A stretch of DNA of 64,000 nt from Chryseobacterium oryzae (GTDB taxonomy: Bacteria > Bacteroidota > Bacteroidia > Flavobacteriales > Weeksellaceae): positions 1,612,001 through 1,676,000 of the forward strand of contig NZ_CP094529.1 in the NCBI RefSeq assembly GCF_022811665.1, written 5' to 3'. The stretch's first letter is position 1, and every line of letters starts with the position of its first letter. The position numbers and the translations under genes were made by a program. Positions 26,294-34,697 of the stretch are shown one piece after another. The notes beneath the pieces were generated by a model. That model was given only the letters and a program-made list of their open reading frames with translations, ran no database searches and was not told where the DNA came from.

Positions 26294-27643
26294 ATGAGTT
26301 CAAACAGAAATTGGCGGGTAGTGATATTGCTTACCGTCTGCTTTGTTATATATCTTGTTTTTTCCGTAATCATGTACGTTTTTGATATTAACTATAAACC
26401 TCTGCAAAACATTAATCTCATTTCTGAAGTTATTAATCCTGAAAAAGCAAGAGATTCCCAGAAACCAGATGAAACTTATAAAAACATTGCTAAAGGCAAA
26501 GAAGTAACCAGAGATTTTGAACTGTATAAGAAACCAGGTTTTATTACAGATTTTTCCTCAGGAGACAGTGCGGTTGCTTTACAGCATTTTGCAGAAAAGC
26601 TTTATGAACTTCAAAAAACTAAAAAAGGCAAAATAAGAATTGCCTATTTTGGCGACAGTATGATTGAAGGAGATCTTCTTACCCGCAAACTCCGAAAATT
26701 ATTTCAGGCAGAATTTGGAGGAGCGGGTGTAGGATTTTTGCCTTTTCAAAGTAAAGTTGCTCCTTACAGAGAATCTTCAGAAATTAAATCTACCGGATGG
26801 AATGTTGTAAATTTCATGGATAAAAATGTCCGAAACATGTATATTTCCGGCTTTAGCTTCAGCGGTTCCGGAAGCACTAACTTTGTTGATAAAACTTTAA
26901 AACCCGGAACAACCACCAACAAATTTGTAATATTCGGGAAAGGAGCCGAAACCAATTTAAGTTACAACAATACACTTTTGATGCTGAATGGCGGTAATAG
27001 CGTAAATATACAGCCAATGTCTAAAGACACTTTAAGAGCATTTACTGTAAAAACTCAAAACACCAATGTTCCGCAATACGGAATCAGTATAGAATCTGAC
27101 AACGGAGTTATTATAGATAATTTTTCTTTCCGGGGAATTACCGGAGTGGAATTTAAAAAAATTGATGAAGATTTTTTAAAAGCTGTTCAGGAGAAAAACC
27201 ATTACGATTTAATTGTAATGCAATATGGTGTAAATCTTCTTTTCCGACCGAATGATACCGACTATTCTTACTATGTAAAACTCATGACGCCTAATCTGGT
27301 AAAATTTAAAAAAGCCTTCTCGGATGCCAATATACTTTTAGTAAGTACCGCAGACAGAGCTTTTCGATACAACGGTGAGTTTCAATCGGCGAAAGGAGTT
27401 AAAAATCTGGTAGAAACCCAAGCTAAAATGGCTTATGATAACCAGCTTTCTTTTTTTAATCTTTTTCAGTCTATGGGTGGAGAAAATTCTATTGTTTCCT
27501 GGGCATCGCAAGATCCGCCTTTGGCTAATAAAGATTATGTACACCCCAATGGTAAAGGTACAGACATTCTTGCAGAGAAAATCTATCAGGCAATGATGAA
27601 AGACTATAAAAATTTTGTTTCAACTAAAAAAAATAAAAAGTGA
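26294..27643 (+). CDS. Membrane-anchored SGNH/GDSL hydrolase-like protein
   Basis: A 449-residue protein with one N-terminal membrane helix (residues 9-30) and a periplasmic SGNH domain. The block I motif is AYFGDSMIEGD (GDS at 120-122), followed by GAGVGFLPFQ. The catalytic Asp-x-x-His is in DYVHPNGKG near 413-416. QYGVNLLF replaces the usual GTND block. Its last base pairs overlap the GTG start of the MBOAT gene. Membrane SGNH proteins paired with MBOAT transporters (AlgI/AlgJ, PatA/PatB, DltB/DltD) pass acetyl or acyl groups to a polymer outside the membrane. That role is inferred here. Confidence 0.8.
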   Translation: MSSNRNWRVVILLTVCFVIYLVFSVIMYVFDINYKPLQNINLISEVINPEKARDSQKPDETYKNIAKGKEVTRDFELYKKPGFITDFSSGDSAVALQHFAEKLYELQKTKKGKIRIAYFGDSMIEGDLLTRKLRKLFQAEFGGAGVGFLPFQSKVAPYRESSEIKSTGWNVVNFMDKNVRNMYISGFSFSGSGSTNFVDKTLKPGTTTNKFVIFGKGAETNLSYNNTLLMLNGGNSVNIQPMSKDTLRAFTVKTQNTNVPQYGISIESDNGVIIDNFSFRGITGVEFKKIDEDFLKAVQEKNHYDLIVMQYGVNLLFRPNDTDYSYYVKLMTPNLVKFKKAFSDANILLVSTADRAFRYNGEFQSAKGVKNLVETQAKMAYDNQLSFFNLFQSMGGENSIVSWASQDPPLANKDYVHPNGKGTDILAEKIYQAMMKDYKNFVSTKKNKK

Positions 27644-29301
27644 ATTCTTTAGAAACCTTATTATCATCTTTCGACTTAGATGCATTTTTGCATCAGTTTG
27701 TATATGATAGTAAAAACCCGCTTTTATTCAACAACGGGTTTTTTGTATATTTCTTCACCTTATTTATCCTGCTGTTTTATCTTTTAAGAAATCACTTTAC
27801 AGCAAGAAGATATGTATTTACTTTTTTCTCTCTGTACTTTTTTTATAAAGCCAGCGGTTGGTTTGTTGGTCTTGTTATAGCATCTGCAATTGTAAACTTT
27901 TTTATATCGAATCTTATAGACAGAAATCCGCAAAAAATAAGAAAAACAATCCTTTTAACGATCAGTATAATATTCAACCTAGGATTGTTATTCTATTATA
28001 AATACACCAATTTTTTCATCACTTTATATAATGAATTTTCGGGGGCAAAAGTTCACCCGCTCAATATCCTTTTACCTATTGGAATTTCTTTTTTCACTTT
28101 CGAAAATTTAAGTTATACTATTGATGTTTACAGAGGAGATTTTAAACCTGCCAAAAAATTTACAGATTATTTACTCTTTCTGTCATTTTTCCCAAAACTG
28201 ATGATGGGACCTATTGTGCGTGCACACGATTTTGTACCACAGATCAATCAGCCATACTATCTTTCAGAAAAAGATTTTGCAATGGGGTTCTATCTTATTA
28301 TTTCGGGACTGATTAAAAAACTGATTATTTCAGATTACATCACCTTAAATCTGGTTAATTATATATTCGACAACCCTTCTCTGCATGTTGGACTCGAAAA
28401 TTTAATAGCAGTTTACGGTTATGCAATGGTTATATACTGCGATTTCAGTGGATACAGTGATATTGCTATTGGTATTGCTTTGTGGTTAGGAGTAAAAATA
28501 CCTGCAAACTTCAGATCTCCATATCAAAGCCGTAATATTACAGAATTCTGGAGAAGATGGCATATCTCTCTTTCATCATGGTTGAAGGATTATCTTTACA
28601 TTCCATTGGGAGGAAACCGTAAATTTTCGATAGCTTCTTTTATATTTGTTTCGGCATTTTTGGCAGGAACTTATTTTACTTCAGTAAACTTATTTAAACT
28701 CACTCCGCTGTATGCGGGTTTATGTACAGCAATCGTTCTTTCGATATTCCTTATTCCGGCAATAATTACGCGAAATACCAAAGGTATTGCCGCCAATTTC
28801 AATCTTCTTACCACCATGTTGCTTGGAGGATTTTGGCATGGAGCAAGCTGGAATTTTATTATTTGGGGAGCCATCCACGGAATTGGTCTTGGACTTCATA
28901 AAATATGGATGCTGATTACCGGAAAAGCTTTTTCGGGGTTTAATAACAGTTGGATTTACAAAATCGTAATGGGAATTATTACATTCCATTTCGTATGCTT
29001 TGGCTGGATATTTTTCAGAGCAGAAGATTTTGATACTGCAATTTCCATGATTAAACAAATACTTTTCAATTTTGATGTAAATGCTTTCGAGCCGTTTTTC
29101 GAAAACTATAAAAAAGTAATGGCAATGATCGTTTTAGCGATGATTATTCATTTAATTCCGGATACGGCGGCAGAACGATTTATTTCAAAATGGAAAAAAA
29201 TCCCTTTGCTGATATATATTATCATATTCTTTGGATTTTTGGTGACCTATGGTTACTTTAAATCTGCCGAACAGGTATTGCCTATTTATCTTCAGTTTTA
29301 A
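27640..29301 (+). CDS. MBOAT family O-acyltransferase
   Basis: A 553-residue polytopic membrane protein of the AlgI/DltB branch. Its motifs are MMGPIVRAHDF, DFSGYSDIAIGIALWLG, NFRSPYQSRNITEFWRRWHISLSSWLKDY, YIPLGGNR and the conserved histidine in GGFWHGASWNFIIWG (about residue 400). It moves acyl groups, usually acetyl, across the membrane for transfer to an exported polymer. Translation starts at GTG (27640) inside the stop region of the SGNH gene (GTGA overlap), so the two proteins are made in a coupled way and probably work together. The target could be peptidoglycan or a surface polysaccharide. Confidence 0.88.
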   Translation: MNSLETLLSSFDLDAFLHQFVYDSKNPLLFNNGFFVYFFTLFILLFYLLRNHFTARRYVFTFFSLYFFYKASGWFVGLVIASAIVNFFISNLIDRNPQKIRKTILLTISIIFNLGLLFYYKYTNFFITLYNEFSGAKVHPLNILLPIGISFFTFENLSYTIDVYRGDFKPAKKFTDYLLFLSFFPKLMMGPIVRAHDFVPQINQPYYLSEKDFAMGFYLIISGLIKKLIISDYITLNLVNYIFDNPSLHVGLENLIAVYGYAMVIYCDFSGYSDIAIGIALWLGVKIPANFRSPYQSRNITEFWRRWHISLSSWLKDYLYIPLGGNRKFSIASFIFVSAFLAGTYFTSVNLFKLTPLYAGLCTAIVLSIFLIPAIITRNTKGIAANFNLLTTMLLGGFWHGASWNFIIWGAIHGIGLGLHKIWMLITGKAFSGFNNSWIYKIVMGIITFHFVCFGWIFFRAEDFDTAISMIKQILFNFDVNAFEPFFENYKKVMAMIVLAMIIHLIPDTAAERFISKWKKIPLLIYIIIFFGFLVTYGYFKSAEQVLPIYLQF

Positions 29302-29305
29302 AAAG

Positions 29306-29368
29306 AAAAATATTGCTGAAAATGATTAAGAATTTTTGAATTCCAAAATCACTTTTAGCAATATTTTC
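29306..29368. terminator. Bidirectional hairpin between MBOAT and SGNH/LysM genes
   Basis: AAAATATTGCT (29307-29317) pairs with AGCAATATTTT (29357-29367), with further partial pairing inside. It lies between convergent genes. Confidence 0.6.
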
Positions 29369-29419
29369 ATATTTACAAAAAGTAAAGATGTTTTAACTTT
29401 TCAATTTAATATTCCAAAA

Positions 29420-30745
29420 TTATTTTGAAGTATTTTTAATCGACGAAAAAGCATTCCAAATTATTTCTCCCTGATTTTCGTAGCCTGTTTTAGTGTAATG
29501 CACGCCATCTTTATTGGCTTCATTTCTCATTAAAGCTTTTTTGAAATACCCTTTTCCGCCAGTAGCACGATAAAGATCGAAAAATGCGAGATTATATTTT
29601 TGGGCAGATTCTTTAAGCCAACTCACAATTTCTGGAACACGCGATTGTTTTGGCATATTATCTGTCGGAGCGATGAGCAATATCGGAAGCTGCGGATTTG
29701 CAGACCTTATTTTTTCAACCAGTGAAGACACATTTGTCTGAAATTCTTCTTTGGTAATATCACTGAAAACTTCATTGGTGCCCAATGCAATAATAACCAA
29801 GTTAGAATCCAGCGTCAAAAGTTGTTGAACTTGTAAAGGATACTTAAGAAAATCGCCATAAGTAGCACCATTTACACCAACAGTATTAAAAACAACACCT
29901 TTTTCTGTATTTTTTAAGAATTGAAACCCATAAAAAGTACTTCCTTCAGGAATATCCGAACGCATTAAAAATGTTTGCTGAGGAGAAAGCATACTTACAG
30001 TTGTTTTGAAACCTGTAAAAGTATATTTCCCAATCTCAGTAATTTTTTGCTCAAAATCTGAATTGTAAACCGGGTAATTTCTTTCCACTTTAAAAACATC
30101 CCCTTCGGAAGGACGAAGAATACGGTCACCATTAAGCTTTCTCAATCTTGTGGTAGTGGTATTATATTTAGATACAATCTCGTGGAACGTTTCGTTTTTA
30201 GCCGCAGTATGATTGAGTATTTCAGATTTCTTTTCGATAAAACGGCTCAGAGATTCTGTTTCGGTGTACATTGTAAATTTCTTCCGATCCATATCTTCGT
30301 CATGAAAAATAACCACTTTATCGAAACTATCTTCAGTATTTTTAAACTGAATTTCGATGAATGAATTTTCTTTATTCCCGATAACGAAACCGCTGGCTCC
30401 TATTTTGGGAAAAATCTTCTGATCGTGTACAAGTCTAAAAGTTTCCCACGCTTTGTTGCTGGAAGAAGAAAAATCATCTGCCCCATTGGTGTTCCCTAAA
30501 TTGTATGGAAAAACCAATCCGCGACCTGCATTACCGTATTTGGCCTGAAACTTTTTTCTAAGATATCCGGGAAGCCAGTCTGCCTGAATATGAGAATCTC
30601 CAATAAAAAGAACCTGTGAAACTTTTTTTTCTTCCAGTCGATTTGTAAAAGAGCTTATTGCTTCTGCATTTTCAATATTTTGAGCACTTAAAACAGCAGT
30701 ACACAACAACATAATTACACTTAGAGGTCTAATAATAACTTTCAT
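29420..30745 (-). CDS. Secreted SGNH/GDSL hydrolase with internal LysM-like segment
   Basis: A 441-residue exported protein (signal peptide ending AVLSAQ). The SGNH blocks are VLFIGDSHIQADW (GDS at 49-51), GVNGATYGD, IIALGTNEVF and DGVHYTKTGYENQG near the end. Between blocks I and II, residues ~182-222 (HEIVSKYNTTTTRLRKLNG..ILRPSEGDVFKV) read like a LysM repeat, a peptidoglycan-binding fold. A wall-bound esterase acting on O-acetyl groups would fit, in the manner of Ape/PatB-type enzymes. It is convergent with the MBOAT operon, which encodes a second, membrane-bound SGNH protein. Confidence 0.8.
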   Translation of the reverse strand: MKVIIRPLSVIMLLCTAVLSAQNIENAEAISSFTNRLEEKKVSQVLFIGDSHIQADWLPGYLRKKFQAKYGNAGRGLVFPYNLGNTNGADDFSSSSNKAWETFRLVHDQKIFPKIGASGFVIGNKENSFIEIQFKNTEDSFDKVVIFHDEDMDRKKFTMYTETESLSRFIEKKSEILNHTAAKNETFHEIVSKYNTTTTRLRKLNGDRILRPSEGDVFKVERNYPVYNSDFEQKITEIGKYTFTGFKTTVSMLSPQQTFLMRSDIPEGSTFYGFQFLKNTEKGVVFNTVGVNGATYGDFLKYPLQVQQLLTLDSNLVIIALGTNEVFSDITKEEFQTNVSSLVEKIRSANPQLPILLIAPTDNMPKQSRVPEIVSWLKESAQKYNLAFFDLYRATGGKGYFKKALMRNEANKDGVHYTKTGYENQGEIIWNAFSSIKNTSK

Positions 30746-30874
30746 GCTGTGAATTTATAAATTTTTTCCGGTAAACTAAATTGCGGGTTTAGAATAAGGC
30801 TTTTAAATCATTTATAAAAAAACAAAATATAACACTCAACAAATCACAATCATTGGTAGACATCTAAAAAGAGG

Positions 30875-30902
30875 TTTGGTTAGAATTTATGTATTAAATT
30901 TG
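30875..30902 (+). promoter_or_regulatory. Candidate promoter of the radical SAM gene
   Basis: TTTG (30875-30878), 16 bp, TAAATTTG (30895-30902). The spacer is slightly short. The TTG start codon is only 13 bp further on, so the mRNA leader would be a few bases long. Confidence 0.45.
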
Positions 30903-30915
30903 CAAAAAAATTCTT

Positions 30916-33111
30916 TTGAAAGAAATTCTTCTCATTACACCTCCCTTTACGCAACTTAATACACCCTATCCCGCAACGGCTTATATTAAAGGTTTTCTGA
31001 ATACTAAACAAATTTCAAGCTATCAAATAGATTTGGGTATTGAGGTTATTTTAAAGTTATTTTCCAAAGAAGGATTTCAAAGGATTTTTGAGAAAAATAA
31101 ATTTGAAAATTTAACGTCGGAAAATTCTCAGAGAATCTATACTTTAAGGCAAGAATACATTAAAACCATCGATCAGGTCATCTTATTTTTACAAGGGAAA
31201 AATCCTACTTTGGCAAGACAGATTTGCTCCATGAATTTTCTTCCTGAAGCTTCTCGTTTCAACCAGCTGGATGATATGGAATTTGCTTTTGGAAACATGG
31301 GACTTCAGGATAAGGCTAAGCATTTGGCAACTCTTTATTTAGAAGATATTTCAGATTATATTATAGAAAATGTAGATTCGGATTTTGGCTTCAGCAGATA
31401 CGCAGAAAGATTAGGAAAATCGGCAAACTCTTTCGATGAACTGTATTCTAAGTTATTGGATACACCAACATTTACAGATTATTATACCTTAAAAATTCTT
31501 CAAGAAAAAATAGAACTTGTACAGCCAAAACTGGTCTGTTTTTCTATTCCTTTTCCCGGAAATCTATATGCAGCTTTCAGGTCGGCAAAATTTATTAAAG
31601 AAAATTATCCTCATATAAAAACAGCAATGGGAGGAGGTTTTCCCAATACAGAGCTTAGAGATTTGAAAGATAAAAGAGTTTTTGAGTTTTTCGATTTCAT
31701 AACTTTAGACGATGGCGAATTGCCTTTGGAACTTGTTTACGAAAGCATTTGTAATTCAGAAAAAAATCCTGAAATTCATTTTAAAAGAACATTTCTCATC
31801 GAAAAAGAAGAAATTGTCTATAAAAATAATACCAATAGACACGACTATAAACAATCTCAGACAGGAACTCCAGATTATACAGACCTGCATTTAGATGATT
31901 ATATTTCGGTAATCGAAATTGCCAATCCCATGCACAGCTTATGGAGCGACGGAAGATGGAATAAACTTACAATGGCACATGGCTGTTATTGGGGAAAATG
32001 TACTTTTTGCGACATTTCTTTAGATTATATTAAAATTTACGAGCCTGTTTCAGCCAAAATTTTGGTCGACAGGATGGAAGAACTTATTGCACAAACAGGA
32101 GAAACAGGTTTTCATTTTGTGGATGAAGCAGCTCCGCCAGCGTTAATGAGAGAAGTTGCATTAGAAATTTTACGCAGAAATCTTGTGGTAACCTGGTGGA
32201 CAAATATTCGTTTTGAGAAAAGTTTTACTCAGGATTTATGTTTTTTATTAAAAATTTCAGGTTGTGTTGCCGTTTCAGGAGGGTTGGAAGTAGCAAGTGA
32301 CCGATTGCTAAAACTCATAGACAAGGGAGTATCAGTAGATCAGGTTGCGAAAGTAACAAGAAATTTTACCGAAGCGGGAATTATGGTACACGCGTATTTA
32401 ATGTACGGATACCCAACGCAAACCGTTCAGGAAACCGTAGATTCTTTGGAAATGGTTCGACAGCTTTTTGAAATGGGCATTCTTCAAAGTGGTTTTTGGC
32501 ATCAGTTTGCAATGACGGCTCATTCTCCCGTCGGACAAAATCCTGAAGAATTTGGCGTTATACCCATTAAACAGGAAATTAAATTTGCTAATAACGACAT
32601 AGATTTTAAAGATAAAACAGGAATAGATCATCATAAATTCAGTTTTGGTTTAAAAAAATCGCTTTTTAATTACATGCACGGAATTAATTTCGAAATTCCT
32701 TTGCAGCAATGGTTTGACTTTAAAATACCCAAAACAACAATTCATCCGAATTATATACACGACTGCATTTTAGAAGAAAATTTATTTACTTTTAAACCCA
32801 ATTCTAAAGTGATATTTTCTGTTAAAAATGCGGCAGTTGATAATTACGTTAAAACGAAAAAACAAAAATCTTGGTTTTATTCCAAAATAACATTTCATTT
32901 AAAAACTAATATTGTTAGCATAGATTTAGAACAGGAAAAAGCAGAATGGCTGATTCAAATTTTAGAAAAAAATTCTTTTGAAAACACAAAACTGACAACT
33001 TTAGGTCAGTTAAAAATTCAGTATGAAGAATATTTTGATGATTTCGAATTATTCTGGTTTTCTAAACCCGTTCAGCAGCTAAAACAAAACGGAATTATTT
33101 TATCTTTATAA
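30916..33111 (+). CDS. B12-binding-domain radical SAM protein, function unknown
   Basis: A 731-residue protein read from a TTG codon, which puts MKEILLITPPFTQLNTPYP at the N-terminus as in cobalamin-binding radical SAM enzymes. A Rossmann-like region (LVCFSIPFPGNLYAAFRSA, MGGGFPNT) precedes the radical SAM core. The cluster motif is GCYWGKCTFCD with Cys357, Cys362 and Cys365, that is C-x4-C-x2-C instead of the usual C-x3-C-x2-C. DEAAPP, SGGLEVASDRLL and AYLMYGYPTQT follow in the barrel. No His of the DXHXXG cobalamin motif is evident. The C-terminal 150 residues are unassigned. It is followed 33 bp later by an ABC ATPase. The substrate is unknown. Confidence 0.75.
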   Translation: MKEILLITPPFTQLNTPYPATAYIKGFLNTKQISSYQIDLGIEVILKLFSKEGFQRIFEKNKFENLTSENSQRIYTLRQEYIKTIDQVILFLQGKNPTLARQICSMNFLPEASRFNQLDDMEFAFGNMGLQDKAKHLATLYLEDISDYIIENVDSDFGFSRYAERLGKSANSFDELYSKLLDTPTFTDYYTLKILQEKIELVQPKLVCFSIPFPGNLYAAFRSAKFIKENYPHIKTAMGGGFPNTELRDLKDKRVFEFFDFITLDDGELPLELVYESICNSEKNPEIHFKRTFLIEKEEIVYKNNTNRHDYKQSQTGTPDYTDLHLDDYISVIEIANPMHSLWSDGRWNKLTMAHGCYWGKCTFCDISLDYIKIYEPVSAKILVDRMEELIAQTGETGFHFVDEAAPPALMREVALEILRRNLVVTWWTNIRFEKSFTQDLCFLLKISGCVAVSGGLEVASDRLLKLIDKGVSVDQVAKVTRNFTEAGIMVHAYLMYGYPTQTVQETVDSLEMVRQLFEMGILQSGFWHQFAMTAHSPVGQNPEEFGVIPIKQEIKFANNDIDFKDKTGIDHHKFSFGLKKSLFNYMHGINFEIPLQQWFDFKIPKTTIHPNYIHDCILEENLFTFKPNSKVIFSVKNAAVDNYVKTKKQKSWFYSKITFHLKTNIVSIDLEQEKAEWLIQILEKNSFENTKLTTLGQLKIQYEEYFDDFELFWFSKPVQQLKQNGIILSL

Positions 33112-33144
33112 TTTTAGTATTTTAAATATAAGTAAACTTCACCA

Positions 33145-34068
33145 ATGTATCTTCAGATTAATAACGCAAACATCGGCTATCATCATGACCTCATTTCAGA
33201 TGTAAATGTTGGCTTGAATTTAGGTGAAGTATGTTTACTGATTGGAAATAATGGGGTAGGAAAAACAACTTTAATTAAATCTATTCTCCACCAAATCCCT
33301 CTTCTGAAGGGTGAAATTTTTATAGGAAGTAAAAACATTAAAAACCTTTCTGTAAAAGAAATTGCAGAAAATGTAGCGGTTGTTTTCTCAAAATCTGTAG
33401 TACCACAAAATTACACTGTAGAAGACTTAATTTCTTTAGGAAAATACATTTACTACCCTTTTTATTTTGAATTGAAAAAAGAAGATCGGGAAGAAGTTCA
33501 TCATATCATCGAAGAATTAGATTTATTACCCTATAAAAATACTTTACTCAAAAATCTCTCAGACGGAAATCTTCAAAAAGCATTTATTGGCAGAGCGATT
33601 ACTCAAAACTCCCCTGTCATTATTCTGGATGAGCCAACCACCCATTTAGACGAAAAAAATAAAATTATCATCCTACAAACCCTCAGAAAATTAGCTAAAA
33701 AACAAAATAAACTGATTTTATTTTCTTCTCACGACTGGCGTTTAGCAAAAGAGTTTGCAGACAAAATACTATATGTGAAAAATAAATGTCTATATTCCGG
33801 AATCGTGGAGGATATTTTGATGAATCATGAAGAATTAACTCATCCTTCACTATTCAAAATCAGCGAAAAATTTGTTGCTCCACACATCATTGCACCCGCG
33901 GTTTACAAAGAAATGCTGTTTTCTCTGTTACAGAAAAATTTTGAAAAAGATTTCTCTTCTTTTACTTTTGAATGGAAAAATAATTCCTGGCTCATTTCTA
34001 TTAATTCCACACAATACGAATATCAATCTTACGAAGAAATATTAAATTTCGTTAAAAATATTCATTAA
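33145..34068 (+). CDS. ABC transporter ATP-binding protein, iron-complex type, orphan
   Basis: A 307-residue ATPase with Walker A IGNNGVGKTTL, Q-loop-like region VVFSKSVVPQNYTVEDLISLG, Walker B VIILDEPTTHLD and the switch histidine in LFSSHDWRLA. The subfamily is that of FepC/BtuD-like importers for chelated metals. The signature is LSDGNLQKAFIGRA, where LSGGQ would be expected, which is unusual. After residue ~235 there is a C-terminal extension of about 70 residues. No permease or binding protein is encoded in the window, and the neighbour upstream is the radical SAM protein. Confidence 0.8.
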   Translation: MYLQINNANIGYHHDLISDVNVGLNLGEVCLLIGNNGVGKTTLIKSILHQIPLLKGEIFIGSKNIKNLSVKEIAENVAVVFSKSVVPQNYTVEDLISLGKYIYYPFYFELKKEDREEVHHIIEELDLLPYKNTLLKNLSDGNLQKAFIGRAITQNSPVIILDEPTTHLDEKNKIIILQTLRKLAKKQNKLILFSSHDWRLAKEFADKILYVKNKCLYSGIVEDILMNHEELTHPSLFKISEKFVAPHIIAPAVYKEMLFSLLQKNFEKDFSSFTFEWKNNSWLISINSTQYEYQSYEEILNFVKNIH

Positions 34069-34094
34069 TATAATCTATTTATTACTAATTTTAT

Positions 34095-34114
34095 ATACTA
34101 TGCATGCATAGTAT
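34095..34114. promoter_or_regulatory. Palindromic operator 1 upstream of the marR-fad operon
   Basis: ATACTATGCATGCATAGTAT is a perfect 20 bp palindrome. A second copy with two changed bases lies at 34178-34197, 83 bp away (about eight helical turns). Both are probably sites of the MarR-type regulator encoded next to them. Confidence 0.7.
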
Positions 34115-34177
34115 TATGCTCTTCATACAATTTAACCTACTGTTTTTCATTTAGTTAACAAAATTTAACTAAAATAA

Positions 34178-34197
34178 ATACTATGCATGCATAATAT
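34178..34197. promoter_or_regulatory. Palindromic operator 2, overlapping the presumed promoter
   Basis: ATACTATGCATGCATAATAT repeats operator 1 with two changes. Its right edge overlaps AATATTTG (34193-34200), a near match to the -7 box TAnnTTTG, so a bound protein would block the promoter. Confidence 0.65.
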
Positions 34198-34233
34198 TTG
34201 CTACTTTTGGATAAACCCATTACACAGAAAAGT

Positions 34234-34686
34234 ATGGATCAAAATAATAAAGAAAAAATAGAAAACATTGATTTAATTCTGAAACAAACCTGGATTTCGG
34301 TTCAGAAAATGTATTCAGATCTTGCACAGGAATATGATTCTACTGCTGTACAGGCACTTACACTTCTAAAAATAGATCCTAAAGAAGGCACAAGAAGTAC
34401 CAATCTAGGTCCAAAAATGGCAATAGAACCTACTTCTCTTACAAGAATTATTAAGCTTCTTGAAGATAACGGATACATTTATAAAGAAAAAACCACTTCC
34501 GATAAACGTGAAGTAATTATAAAACTTACAGAAAAAGGACTTAATTCCAGAAATTTATCTAAAGAAGTAGTGGTTAACTTCAACAAAAAAGTGATGGAGA
34601 AAATTTCTCTTGAAAAACTAGAGATATTCAAAGAAGTGATGACGGAAATTATGAAGATTTCTAATGATCTAAACAATAAAAAATAA
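34234..34686 (+). CDS. MarR family regulator, probable control of fatty-acid oxidation
   Basis: A 150-residue protein of MarR type, starting at the ATG at 34234 (an upstream TTG would sit in the promoter). The winged helix lies at about residues 50-110: STNLGPKMAIEPTSLTRIIKLLEDNGYIYKEKTTSDKREVIIKLTEKG, with recognition helix TSLTRIIKLLEDNG and wing SDKREV. Helices at both ends serve dimerisation. It is the first gene of a unit with fadB-like, fadA-like and acyl-CoA dehydrogenase genes, 11 bp ahead of the first of them. Two 20 bp palindromes lie in front of it. It probably represses its own operon and responds to an acyl-CoA, as FadR-like regulators of other families do. Confidence 0.85.
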   Translation: MDQNNKEKIENIDLILKQTWISVQKMYSDLAQEYDSTAVQALTLLKIDPKEGTRSTNLGPKMAIEPTSLTRIIKLLEDNGYIYKEKTTSDKREVIIKLTEKGLNSRNLSKEVVVNFNKKVMEKISLEKLEIFKEVMTEIMKISNDLNNKK

Positions 34687-34697
34687 ATCAGAAAAAT

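Noticed and set aside
28720..29058. 112-codon open frame antisense to the MBOAT gene
   Set aside because: Shadow of a well-supported gene; composition and motifs are not those of a real protein.
34198..34233. TTG start extending the MarR protein by 12 residues
   Set aside because: This codon lies at the end of the -7 region and operator 2; the ATG at 34234 is a normal MarR start.
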